DNA from: a virus
Strand: one strand, 5' to 3'
DNA: 64,000 nucleotides
Virus record (IMG/VR): IMGVR_UViG_3300008113_000149
Span: 1 to 64,000 of that record
The position numbers were made by a program, and so were the translations under genes. Within the stretch, counting starts at the first letter, position 1. Every line of letters begins with the position of its first letter. The notes below the pieces were generated by a model that worked only from the letters and a program-made list of their open reading frames with translations, ran no database searches and was not told the DNA's origin. Below are positions 26,701 to 34,607 of the stretch, one piece after another.

Positions 26701-29700
26701 TAGATGCTCAAGTGACTGATTTGTACAACGCTGGAAACTACGATAAGGCGGAACGAATTCAAGAAGTCATTGATAAAACACATGACGCAAGTGACAGTTT
26801 ACACCAAATCCTACAAAACGCAAATGAATTGACATCTGCTGTTTCATTCGGAGATCAGTTGGTAACTTCTCAGTTCGCAAATCAAGAATCATTTTACAGA
26901 GCATTCCCGGGTATCGACAGTGTTGAGAATGGAATTTTTGATCCTTACAAACCAGTATCTGAGTTTTCAGAAAGCGAGTTGAAAGGCTTACTAGTTCCGA
27001 ACTACATGTCTGAGGCAGACTTTACTAAGAAGTACGAAGCCTTTAAAGTAAACCCAAGTGCATTTAAAGGAAGTGTAGCGGATAATTTTATTGGCAAGAA
27101 AGAACTCGATACCGCCGCTAAAAACAAAGCGTTAGTATCAGCAAAGATTCAAGAGTCAATTGCTCGCAACATAGGTACTAGATTTTATAATAACATCGAT
27201 AAAGCGTATGGAAGTTTGATGGTTGATCCTAACCCCAGCGTAAACAAAGTACAAAACACAGTTGATGCGTGGGATACATTATTGAAAAAGTATGGTGCCA
27301 AGCAGTACGAGTTGAACTACATGAATTGGAATACGTTCAAAAATGACAACGCGGTAGACGGTAAATTGACAGCGGCCCAAGTTCAAAACTGGATCAATAG
27401 TAACAGAGTAAACCTTGCAGTATTCGACCCTAGCCAAATTGAAACCCAAACTCAAGTTAAAGATGTTTACGTATACAGAAAGTCAGAAAGCGATCCTTAC
27501 TTGGCAACTGGTATACTTGAGTCAGGTGAGTACTTTGAAATTGAAGTAACCCCTGCGGTAATTGAAAAACTCAGAGAAGAGTTGAGCATCACCGTAGATA
27601 AAACCTCACAGGAGTATAAAACTTACAAAGAAGCATTCGATAAACTTGACGCGATTGGAACTGTAAACCCTGATGTGCCATCAATGAAGCAAGCATTAAA
27701 ATTAGTACTTAATGCTCGGGTGCGTGCTCTTCAAAATAACTATGCGGCAAGTGGAGATGTTGTTCCGAATATTATTAATAAGTGGGAAAGTTATAGTATC
27801 TACTCGACCAATTTGCAGTTGTCTGGTAAACCATTCCAAAAGAAAAGTTACCATGAGTTGTTAATTTCATATCCGAATCGTTCAGTTGCTAAAGCCAATG
27901 ACGCGAAAGAAGAGTTATTGAAAACTATGAACCGACTCCAGGAACTTGACAAACAAAGGACGGCTCAGAATGCGGCGCAGACGGATAGTGAAATTCTAAC
28001 TCTTAAAAATAAAATTGACGAGTTGAATACCGCTATGGATATCCCAAATAACTATAGCGATAATACTGCAACACAAAAAAATCACTTTGCTGACCCTAAT
28101 GTTCAAGTTCACGCAAGGGTAAATATTCAAGTAGATGACCAAGGCAACCCTTTGCTTTTTATAAACGAGATACAATCTGATCTCGCACAAAACATTCGTA
28201 AAGAAAGCAGTTATCTAATTAACAAAAAAATTGCAGAGATTGTTTTGGGGCGTACGTTGAGTGATACGTCTGGCAACCCCATGAATGACGCTTTCGTTCA
28301 AATTGGAATAAATGAAATAGAGATTGCAGCATGGAGAGATAATAACCCCGCAGAGTATGCTAAAATTACTGAACAAGTAAAAGAAGACTTCAAAGATTAT
28401 AGTCCAATTGATCCTAACCAAATTACCCTATTGGGATTGAAACACGCGATCAATTTTGCTATTGAAAATGGGATTAGTAAAATTCAAATGAACCGCCCAC
28501 AGTTTGCAGGACCGTCCGTGTTTGCAATTACATATAGGCAGTCAAAAGGATTGGAAGACAACTACACTAAAAAAATTCCAGGGTTAATTAATAAACTCCA
28601 AAAGGATTTGAAGTTTACGGTTTCAGAAGCCCCCAATGGAAGTATTACCCCATACACATTTGCGGATATTCCAAGTGATCAAGATTTGGCTCAACATGCG
28701 TCAGTACTAGAAAATGATTTTGCAGATAAATTAGCAAGAGACCCCAACAATAAGGAATGGATTGCTTACATTCTTAAAAACGAGTATGGGTTTAATGATT
28801 TTGAAGTAAGTCAGTTTGACGTAAATTCAATAAATGGTTTTCGTGATCTTGCTCAAACACAATTAGATTGGGTAAATAATGTAATAATGCAATTGACTGA
28901 TTCTACAACAGCAGAAGAAGTCATTAGTGCTTTTGGAGAAGACTTTAAAAACACCTTCGGCAAAGAATTGACCACCGCCGATGCTGAAGAATTGTTATCT
29001 GATCCTTACGTATTTACAAACCGAAACGTATTGAAAATAATGTATAGCAACAATGCTAACTTTATTACAATCAACCTTACAGAAGAATCCAAAGATATTG
29101 TTGCTGCTGGTATGGCATTGTTTCAACAGGATCAAGCAGGTGCCCATGGTGCCACAGTATTCCAAGAGCATGGTCCGACCATTATTGCAGCGTTGACAGA
29201 TGCCAACTTCTCTACTCCTTTACATGAATTGGCTCACCTTCGTGAGAAGTACATGACCCCCGAAGAGAGATTGATTGTTATGGAAGCCGCTGGACATGAC
29301 ACTTGGACCAGAGAAACATCTGAGTATTTTGCCCGAGGATTTGAAAAGTATTTGTACGAAGGCATTGCACCAAGTTCTAAACTTGCCAAGGCATTTGAGA
29401 ACATGCGTAAGTGGATGTTGCAGGTTTACGGAGCAATAAAGGGTTCGGATATCGATATTGCATTGACTCCAGAAATGCGTAGAATCTACGACGCGATGTT
29501 GGGGCAGGCCAAAACAACTGCTGTAGCAAACAAAATCGATGTAGACAAATCAATCTACGACGAAATTGCTGTTTTCGCGGATGAAATTAAAGCGAACCCA
29601 GAGTTTGCTGGTATTACTGACGGAGAAATGTACAGTGCTCTTTTGAAAAAAGGATTTGACCCAGTTGATTTACAGGATTATTTCGCGTTGCGTTCTCGTA

Positions 29701-32700
29701 AGAACGTACAGGCTCAGATGGAAAACAAAGGTCAGTTCCGTGATGAGGCCAATACCATTCAGAACGAGCAGGAAGCGATGCGTACTATTCGTGATGAAAA
29801 GGCTTTGACCGAAGAAATCGAGAACATTGACCCTGTTGATTTGCCACACATGTTGGAAGCGTTAGAGGATGTGGTGTCAGATGGTGACGTACCATTTGCC
29901 ATCCTAATCCGTGATTTGCTTCAGATGAAAGCCAACAACGCAGATCCACAGCAAATCAAAGAGCAGTACGCAAAGATTCTTAAGATAGGCACAGGTGTAG
30001 GACGTATGCTACAAATGATGCGTCAGTTGAATGGCGAATCTATCGAGATGAATGCTCGAGGCTTATTTAAGAAAGCAGAAAGAGATGGTAAGGTAATTCC
30101 AGAAGGAAGCAAGTCTAAAATCTTGGCGTTGGCTCAACAACTTGACCAGTTAAAAGAAAAATTAAAGAGTGCTCGTGAGGCGGCTGCAACAAACCCCTTG
30201 GGTATTTCTAAGAACGATCCGACCAAAAACAACATCGAGTACTTCAAGTCTGTACAAGAAGAGTACAAAACATTGGTAGAATCTTACGTAAGTGAACGTA
30301 TGCCATTTGAAGGTACTTCATCATTGACAGATTTGTACCGCTCGTTGGTGAAGGGGGGGTTGATGACTCCTTCGTCGTTCTCTGTGAATACACTTTCGAA
30401 CGTAACTAAGTTCTTTACCAACTTCGTAGTTGACCCATTCATTAGCCGCCCGATCAGTTTTGTAAGAAGTAAACTGACAGGCGAAGAGCAAGCGACCAAA
30501 AAAGGTTTGCGTGATGCTTTGCGTGGGGTGAAATACGGATTCCCAAGTGGATTCAAACGTGCTTGGAAAATCTTGAAGAACGGAAGTGTCATCGAAGCCT
30601 ATGATAATCCAGGAGCATTTGTTCAGTCGTTCAACTCGTTTAAGTCATTTGCCAACACAGTGGGTATGGTTGTTTCATTGGGACAACGTAAACTTGGCTT
30701 TAATGATTTGAGTAACGACGAAATTGCTAGTATCTACAAGATTAAACTTGACCAAGAGACAGGCAAAATCAGCACCAAGGATAGCATTAAGAAAGCAATC
30801 GAAGGTTCGTTTGGTATTATTCCAGATGTGGTATTCAGAATCATGGGTGCTACGGATGCGGTCTTCAGAGACTATGCTTACTACAGTACGGTGGCCGAGC
30901 AGTTCAAAAACCAAGCGGATAACAAGCGTATTGAAACTCAGTTGAAAGATGCTTCTATCCCGGCCGATGAAAAAGCAAGGTTGCAAAAAGAACAACGTGC
31001 TTTGAGAAAAGCGTATATGCTTTTGAATAGTGACTACGGAAACGATGTGGCCAATGCTGATGCTATGCGGTTCGTATACACCGTGGACAACGATGTGACC
31101 AAAGCAATCGCCGGGATTCAAAAAGGATTATCTTCAACTGAAAAAGCAACTGGGTCTTTCTTACCTAAGGTATTGAAAGTATTGGGTACAGGTGTAGTTC
31201 CATTCACAAAAATTCCTACGAACTATGCGGTGGAATTGATGGAATTCTTGATCCCAGAATACGCGTTGTTTAAAGTTGGAGTTCAAGGCAAGAAGCGTCT
31301 TACACGTATGCTCAAGGGCGATACTCGTACGGCTGAAGAAATTGAATCAGAAACTTTCAAGTCTAACCGTGAGATGGACAGAATCTTGGGTCGCGCGATT
31401 GCCGGGGCTACTATTCAGTATGTGGCAGGTGCAATTGCTCAGAGCGGCGCGGTGTCAGGATCTCCAGATGACGAGGAAAACAAAGGCAAAGCACGTACCT
31501 TAGCGTACAAATTCGAACGCCCTTATTCTATCAACATTACATTGTTGAAAGCCTTCTTTAATGGAGAGCGTCAAGATGGTTTGTGGGATCCAGAAAATGA
31601 TTTGATTGTTGACTATCGTTCATTTGGCTTGTTCGGTGCTTCTTTGTATTTGCAGAACAAATTTTCTAAGGAAAGCGGTAAAGAGCCAAACACAGAATTC
31701 GCAAACCGTGGTGTATTGGAAAAGGCTAACAGCATGTTCTTTGGTAACTTTGGAGACGCGGGGGAATATATTCTTGATCAAACTTTCGTGAGAGGTATTA
31801 ATTCATTCGCCAAAATCCTTACCGAAACTGACGAAGATAAGTTGGCATCTTCTTTGGCTGACTTTACTATCACATTGACTGCGGGTATCTTGCCAAACAC
31901 ATTGAGTTTCATCGACAAGATGAACCGCAAGTATATGGTAGATTACGATGCCAAAGAGGCTCCGTCATTCAAGGCGTTTGGTATGGAAGTAGAAAGCACA
32001 TTCGCAACAACTTACTGGACCAAAATGGCAATCAAGTTGTCAGAAAGATGGCCTATGGGAGATCCCACTAAATTTGTGGACTTGCCATTTGTTGAGTCTC
32101 AGTTCAATGAGATTCCTGTAAAGGTTGACCCATTTGGTATACCAGTGCTTCAAACACCAGAAGGGAGTGTAATGGGCAAATTCCTTTACAACACTTTTGA
32201 TGTGACCAAGGCAACTAGAGGTATTGCAGGATATGATGTACCCGATTGGGAAGCGTTGGTATACTACGCTACTAAAAAAGGTGAATTTTGGGATGCGATT
32301 CCAAGTCTGCCCCCACGCACTTTGATTGATGAGCGCGGAGTAAAATACAAGTTGAATCCAAACGAATACAACAACTATGTAATGTTCAATGCTCTGAAGC
32401 GTCGGGAGTTGGTAGAAAAAGCCTTGATTAAAAATGGCGTTTACAAAAGGTTCATCGACATGGAGTCTGAATTGAACATGGATCAAATTAACAAAACGCC
32501 TAAGACAGGAAAGGGCAATGTGTTGTTTGGTTATGAGCAACTTGGGGCGGTGTTGAGTACCGTTTACGCAGCGGCAGATAAAGCCTGTACGTTGGCTTAC
32601 TTTGATTTGATTAGTGCTGAGCGTGAGAAAATGCGTAAAGACCAACCCGATAAGTACAAAAAGTTGATTGACGATGAATCTAGATCGGTTTACGGCAAGG

Positions 32701-33071
32701 CAATCAGTGATAAAATTTATGGAGGTTTGGATGAATCATCAGCAACTGACAACTACAAAGCAACTGCTGTGCGACGTGTGAACAACGGAAAGGTTTCTTA
32801 CCCATATAAAATTGACGAACAATCCGTGTGGACCAATATTACACAGGAAGAAATTTCCAAATATGTGACTGGCACCATGAAAGATTTGCGTAATTTTACG
32901 GTGAAAAATCCTATTGTTCCCAAGACAAACACAGTTACTTTGAAAGATGGTACTCAGATGGTGGTAGAAACGCCAATCGCAAAACCAACAGTAAAGGCTG
33001 GGGCGTCAGAACAAAAGGGTGGAGGTAAGCAAGTTACACTATCTGATGGCACAGTAATGATAATTGACTAA
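20736..33071 (+). CDS. Giant polyvalent virion protein with zincin metallopeptidase motif
   Basis: At 4,111 residues this is the largest protein here. The order seen is: a Pro/Lys-rich start; helical regions; Gly/Ala-rich possible membrane segments around 740-900; and a region near 2370-2640 with NPLLFINEIQSDLAQ and LKHAINFAIENGISKIQ. The last resembles a domain common in 'large polyvalent proteins' of phages and conjugative elements. HELAH at 2830-2834, with Glu2863 in SEYFARGFE, matches zincin peptidases. A C-terminal part (about 3180-4000) has hydrophobic stretches near 3190-3230 and 3540-3570, and a disordered tail ends it. Such proteins are injected with the DNA. I see no DxDGD-type RNA polymerase motif and no transglycosylase motif. 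Confidence 0.75.
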   Translation: MPEDKKPTPSAQTPKPKIGPLGKGPEDPNMVQPPKQGFVSAPTVKKPIGKEGIKVINKAAAQVSQDFGPMTKVDDLEQLQATREKEIELAKEQGYNIQNLFNTSKNNFGKVRIGNEDIASPADLLIALEDRNKKELFYFDNRNNLVNNFNIYTLDDLDAKVSGGLTTTEKSNLKPLPEKTIFDYTEVKAPGFGQPGYRPQTDPMAGSQLDPQNKFELGQKNYSAIQTFKKVVANGLNITADGTKLNSYQDYFTYLADPQHRDAYGRKYNKQLSNSELESASKILKDSQILLDSASTVALDAKKEQLVNDIRINTADDHISTTLLGKTATVYDEDVENPKSIPQLTEDDLGRLIWEHENGNEITLSVVNNDKNLRGKTEYTYKDLTNYFSKVGLTSDEIDTRFAQYKQNYIYNQANGNLETKRKQAGFFKNENGQLISRYDQTKEQRARTEMSDVDNQIADLYDELRGIYESRRAGASEIDKKAYGPTISKSMFASTPTLGLDGQQIKRINAINSSIAKLKQQAGYNAPEFFDPSGKRIDQPEQLQKVTQTYNQTLEEDKTSDIVFLKQKRNVLYEQLDALKEKIDKVKSVTSKVEVTAPEGFESDNTAYFVKLYQSFTGVLGQLGQPQSQGQLNNQAYLGKMLDQYGELSARIKAVNKLIYTNTDLTKQAEDGWVKTFGKTAVKQVAETFTGDVYNTVNDEIEQTANFLSENGYYVSPDIKEKLTTIYENKTIGEGFLESLKIGIEMSGYSRGGAAELKNIFTGQKALVLRSYMMSRYGQPGAAAFNLMESAVVKYGVPIFSWEAAGQSGSGAVAEQVGTQIYDKLTGVMKFGQLIPSNIFGRLMYTAGRTLFGTGGQMTEETFSNTWAVMQENGFDIIDATKRAYGDTEDERLLNLRATATLCFTMSALNLENVDLVLKTAQNFEAHLNSLSTPPSAVDTEILRMLNETIKHSGWDETKTPQVVQAAGTTMSGDVPVTAPLPTTQNNIQGSSATASGTPSSSETDVKVEKRQGNLGETFYVAENNGAIDGRVSYRYNPENGVLEAKGLTSTTDEFVPLNEATQKHIETKSVNNGIAPAEKVESLAKKNLGITEDQTENLPEDNNVLYQTPQNETGRKKKERVDKTVQSAEKRFNATLAQKAQRILGLFTGIAENVDETDPQIRQKMSDYRNAIGNKLRVNLSSFFNDGKAVITNLVNKKIGKVADYTNALLHDFDKSFDEVIDTDLNTNQPVTRRKSGNVIDKLKEGIARSNFFNEKLRPLVDAGKMTEEEAINNLMADMLLNNVSVVKDIFGNDTPAYEAFKSMRKDFNNYVANKYTGSNTFSSTENFLQNTIMSDSTTKNRKSDYKKKAQDVADAQNRRNEIAATLSDAGQGVDVAQVDGVRFLDNEITAKEYLDNNNVDTAGMTPDQMIAEAENLANSSVDMDKYRQALTLEEENQAAKKKHVAQLNRMAKGVFGIKTMNPLRKRKMAKQRQAIAAVSYALLKSNAHRAGMSMTDFMKNAVEFKKYTEVAFNALIRQNQNVTTLYQAISKVGAEKLGADFNKAFELEEQGYTQEQILHMTGFTKDASGEYVYQIPQTAVPKAFVLGGTMFNQIVQKTLPNFPAIQAKVSKKKFLRFNQVNRGTYTMADLYASHPVFDAYPDARNVSVQVINKPGADPYMFVPNAFYKEGKGSTPGKIVINSATISQGTTGTDLEMAVAGQFQNAIQHIEGVYNRPQKDVFVNPNSVRTAINTLRLNEEATSDDVEFINSMLDAFQNASIFQFSSYRNAFADIANVLIGYNLTSDNALDVNDEYSAISLLGQKYGLNDSETLELKSQFANAIGKLQAVENETSSAANKTNNVMRLCLTLSGLNESQLNNSELSVKEAMNLLEAKSSLTNAIFKNLFEGPQSLTQVEKDLLAKNQEQVSQINPSPKLEAAFNQILDGYADFADAFKDVEPYMQYLDENGKAKLKGLMDLAERLKNNPFKIFEAGDLVAAVDKITADLDAQVTDLYNAGNYDKAERIQEVIDKTHDASDSLHQILQNANELTSAVSFGDQLVTSQFANQESFYRAFPGIDSVENGIFDPYKPVSEFSESELKGLLVPNYMSEADFTKKYEAFKVNPSAFKGSVADNFIGKKELDTAAKNKALVSAKIQESIARNIGTRFYNNIDKAYGSLMVDPNPSVNKVQNTVDAWDTLLKKYGAKQYELNYMNWNTFKNDNAVDGKLTAAQVQNWINSNRVNLAVFDPSQIETQTQVKDVYVYRKSESDPYLATGILESGEYFEIEVTPAVIEKLREELSITVDKTSQEYKTYKEAFDKLDAIGTVNPDVPSMKQALKLVLNARVRALQNNYAASGDVVPNIINKWESYSIYSTNLQLSGKPFQKKSYHELLISYPNRSVAKANDAKEELLKTMNRLQELDKQRTAQNAAQTDSEILTLKNKIDELNTAMDIPNNYSDNTATQKNHFADPNVQVHARVNIQVDDQGNPLLFINEIQSDLAQNIRKESSYLINKKIAEIVLGRTLSDTSGNPMNDAFVQIGINEIEIAAWRDNNPAEYAKITEQVKEDFKDYSPIDPNQITLLGLKHAINFAIENGISKIQMNRPQFAGPSVFAITYRQSKGLEDNYTKKIPGLINKLQKDLKFTVSEAPNGSITPYTFADIPSDQDLAQHASVLENDFADKLARDPNNKEWIAYILKNEYGFNDFEVSQFDVNSINGFRDLAQTQLDWVNNVIMQLTDSTTAEEVISAFGEDFKNTFGKELTTADAEELLSDPYVFTNRNVLKIMYSNNANFITINLTEESKDIVAAGMALFQQDQAGAHGATVFQEHGPTIIAALTDANFSTPLHELAHLREKYMTPEERLIVMEAAGHDTWTRETSEYFARGFEKYLYEGIAPSSKLAKAFENMRKWMLQVYGAIKGSDIDIALTPEMRRIYDAMLGQAKTTAVANKIDVDKSIYDEIAVFADEIKANPEFAGITDGEMYSALLKKGFDPVDLQDYFALRSRKNVQAQMENKGQFRDEANTIQNEQEAMRTIRDEKALTEEIENIDPVDLPHMLEALEDVVSDGDVPFAILIRDLLQMKANNADPQQIKEQYAKILKIGTGVGRMLQMMRQLNGESIEMNARGLFKKAERDGKVIPEGSKSKILALAQQLDQLKEKLKSAREAAATNPLGISKNDPTKNNIEYFKSVQEEYKTLVESYVSERMPFEGTSSLTDLYRSLVKGGLMTPSSFSVNTLSNVTKFFTNFVVDPFISRPISFVRSKLTGEEQATKKGLRDALRGVKYGFPSGFKRAWKILKNGSVIEAYDNPGAFVQSFNSFKSFANTVGMVVSLGQRKLGFNDLSNDEIASIYKIKLDQETGKISTKDSIKKAIEGSFGIIPDVVFRIMGATDAVFRDYAYYSTVAEQFKNQADNKRIETQLKDASIPADEKARLQKEQRALRKAYMLLNSDYGNDVANADAMRFVYTVDNDVTKAIAGIQKGLSSTEKATGSFLPKVLKVLGTGVVPFTKIPTNYAVELMEFLIPEYALFKVGVQGKKRLTRMLKGDTRTAEEIESETFKSNREMDRILGRAIAGATIQYVAGAIAQSGAVSGSPDDEENKGKARTLAYKFERPYSINITLLKAFFNGERQDGLWDPENDLIVDYRSFGLFGASLYLQNKFSKESGKEPNTEFANRGVLEKANSMFFGNFGDAGEYILDQTFVRGINSFAKILTETDEDKLASSLADFTITLTAGILPNTLSFIDKMNRKYMVDYDAKEAPSFKAFGMEVESTFATTYWTKMAIKLSERWPMGDPTKFVDLPFVESQFNEIPVKVDPFGIPVLQTPEGSVMGKFLYNTFDVTKATRGIAGYDVPDWEALVYYATKKGEFWDAIPSLPPRTLIDERGVKYKLNPNEYNNYVMFNALKRRELVEKALIKNGVYKRFIDMESELNMDQINKTPKTGKGNVLFGYEQLGAVLSTVYAAADKACTLAYFDLISAEREKMRKDQPDKYKKLIDDESRSVYGKAISDKIYGGLDESSATDNYKATAVRRVNNGKVSYPYKIDEQSVWTNITQEEISKYVTGTMKDLRNFTVKNPIVPKTNTVTLKDGTQMVVETPIAKPTVKAGASEQKGGGKQVTLSDGTVMIID

Positions 33072-33073
33072 TG

Positions 33074-33104
33074 TTTGAAATAATAATTAAATAAAGTATC
33101 TTTG
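33074..33104 (+). promoter_or_regulatory. Full promoter (TTTG-19-TATCTTTG)
   Basis: TTTG at 33074-33077, a 19-base spacer and TATCTTTG at 33097-33104 give both boxes. The second ends 4 bases before the ATG at 33109. Confidence 0.75.
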
Positions 33105-33108
33105 ATCT

Positions 33109-33660
33109 ATGCCTTTAACTATTAACACCGCTTCATACAACACCAAAACTGGCATGTATGTTACCGAGACAACTGGTGATTATAATGCTGTAACTAACCC
33201 AGGTGGGTTTGGGGCTCCAAACCCTACCCGTGCGAATGTTACATCGATCATATTTGTAATCACTCAGCCAGACGGCTCGGTTGTAACGATGGATGTACCA
33301 TCTACTTTTGTTACAGGGCCATCGTATGCGTATGATGTTGTAAACACCGCAAGTGGCGAGGAAGCCACTTTGATGGATGGCGTGTATAGTGTTTTGACAA
33401 CTTACACGGCTTCAGTTGGAGGTCCATATACAACTACTGAGTACATCTTAAGGGATTACGATTTGCGTTGTGCGATGGGGGCATTGGCATTGAAAGACAT
33501 GAAAGGCACCGAGTATCAGCAATTAAAGTTAGCATATGATAGAATGGCACAAGCATTTGCGTGTGAAGATTATACTTTGACTCAAGAGTTGATGGATGAT
33601 GCCAATGCATTGCTTGATGATTGTAACGGAACATATTTCAACTGCGGTTGCGGTTGCTAA
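33109..33660 (+). CDS. Unknown virion-associated protein with Cys-rich tail
   Basis: The product is 183 residues. The N-terminal ~115 residues are Thr/Val/Tyr-rich and beta-like, as in an Ig-type or fibre-head domain. A helical part follows, and the last residues are FNCGCGC. The Cys-rich end could bind metal or form disulfides. It begins a transcript that also covers the 102-residue protein and the putative cell-wall enzyme. Confidence 0.55.
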   Translation: MPLTINTASYNTKTGMYVTETTGDYNAVTNPGGFGAPNPTRANVTSIIFVITQPDGSVVTMDVPSTFVTGPSYAYDVVNTASGEEATLMDGVYSVLTTYTASVGGPYTTTEYILRDYDLRCAMGALALKDMKGTEYQQLKLAYDRMAQAFACEDYTLTQELMDDANALLDDCNGTYFNCGCGC

Positions 33661-33670
33661 TTAAATCAAA

Positions 33671-33979
33671 ATGACAACGACTGAAGTTGGAAAAGCATTT
33701 TTGGGTCTCAGAAAATACTTCTGTGAAATTCAAACCAAGCGTTTAACTGCATTGCAGTATGATATCGCATGTGAGGGAGTAGAAGATTTGGAACAAAAAC
33801 TTCTGTACTACATGTTTGTGTTTGAAAGTTTAGATTGTTTTACTGAGGACGAATTAGAAGTCGTAGTAAGTAGAGCCAAAAGAGTAAGTGCAAATTGTGG
33901 ATCATGTTCAGTTTCAGATGCTGAGATTGCAGCGTGGTTATTAACCGCAGAGGGAATATACATTACAGGTAAAATATAA
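33671..33979 (+). CDS. Unknown small helical protein
   Basis: The 102-residue product is largely helical, with an acidic C-terminal half (FTEDELEVVVSRAKRVSAN) and six Cys residues, including CGSCSVSD. It lies 10 bases after the Cys-ended 183-residue protein and may act with it. No family recognised. Confidence 0.5.
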   Translation: MTTTEVGKAFLGLRKYFCEIQTKRLTALQYDIACEGVEDLEQKLLYYMFVFESLDCFTEDELEVVVSRAKRVSANCGSCSVSDAEIAAWLLTAEGIYITGKI

Positions 33980-33984
33980 TAATT

Positions 33985-34593
33985 ATGAGTTATACAAGAC
34001 AACAAATCGAAGCAGCCGTTAAAGCAAAAGGCTACAAGTATTTTGAAAACGGTGATTTCAACATCAATATCATCGGTATTCGTAATTCATCTACTGGTAA
34101 GAAAGTTACCAATGTATTTGACGACCACTTGACTCTTTCTTACAAAGAAGGTGGTGTTTGGAAATTTTTAATTTGGCCTGCGACCACTGATCCAGGAACT
34201 AAGGGGGTTAAGGAATTCCACAACGCAGCAGGTGTTGCTCGTTTGGTTCCCGGCCAATACCCTGGTTCACACCATTTGGGTTTACACCAAGGTAAGTACG
34301 AGGCTTTAAAACAGAAGGCTAACGTAAAAGTTTACCGTGATGCCAACCGCGATATGACTTACGATGAGTCTAAAATCCAAGAGGGTATTTTTGGAATCAA
34401 CATCCACAAGGCTGGAGCCGATAGTCAGACTGTAGAAAACTGGTCTGAGGGATGTCAAGTATTTAAGAAAGCCGCTGATTTCGAAGCGTTCATGGTTATT
34501 TGTCGCAAAGCCGCACAATTGGGAGGAAATTCTTTTACTTACACTTTGATTGAAAGCAAAGACATTGTAACTGAAAAAAGTACTACTGCTTAA
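33985..34593 (+). CDS. Putative cell-wall enzyme with L,D-transpeptidase-like SxGC motif; candidate endolysin
   Basis: The 202-residue protein has GINIHKAG (His141) followed by ENWSEGCQVF (Ser154, Cys157). This is the spacing and shape of the YkuD L,D-transpeptidase active site (H...S-x-G-C), although the usual final Arg is replaced. Earlier Gly/His-rich GQYPGSHHLGLHQGKY also recalls that fold. Such proteins occur near tail genes in Bacteroidetes phages and may cut or modify peptidoglycan. There is no signal peptide or transmembrane segment, so release would need a holin or it acts as a virion enzyme. I see no other lysozyme or amidase candidate in the window. Confidence 0.55.
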   Translation: MSYTRQQIEAAVKAKGYKYFENGDFNINIIGIRNSSTGKKVTNVFDDHLTLSYKEGGVWKFLIWPATTDPGTKGVKEFHNAAGVARLVPGQYPGSHHLGLHQGKYEALKQKANVKVYRDANRDMTYDESKIQEGIFGINIHKAGADSQTVENWSEGCQVFKKAADFEAFMVICRKAAQLGGNSFTYTLIESKDIVTEKSTTA

Positions 34594-34607
34594 TTCTGCG
34601 GTCTCAG

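Noticed and set aside
20736-33071. Giant protein as an N4-like virion RNA polymerase
   Set aside because: No DxDGD-type or other RNA polymerase motif is visible, and late genes carry host-type promoters.
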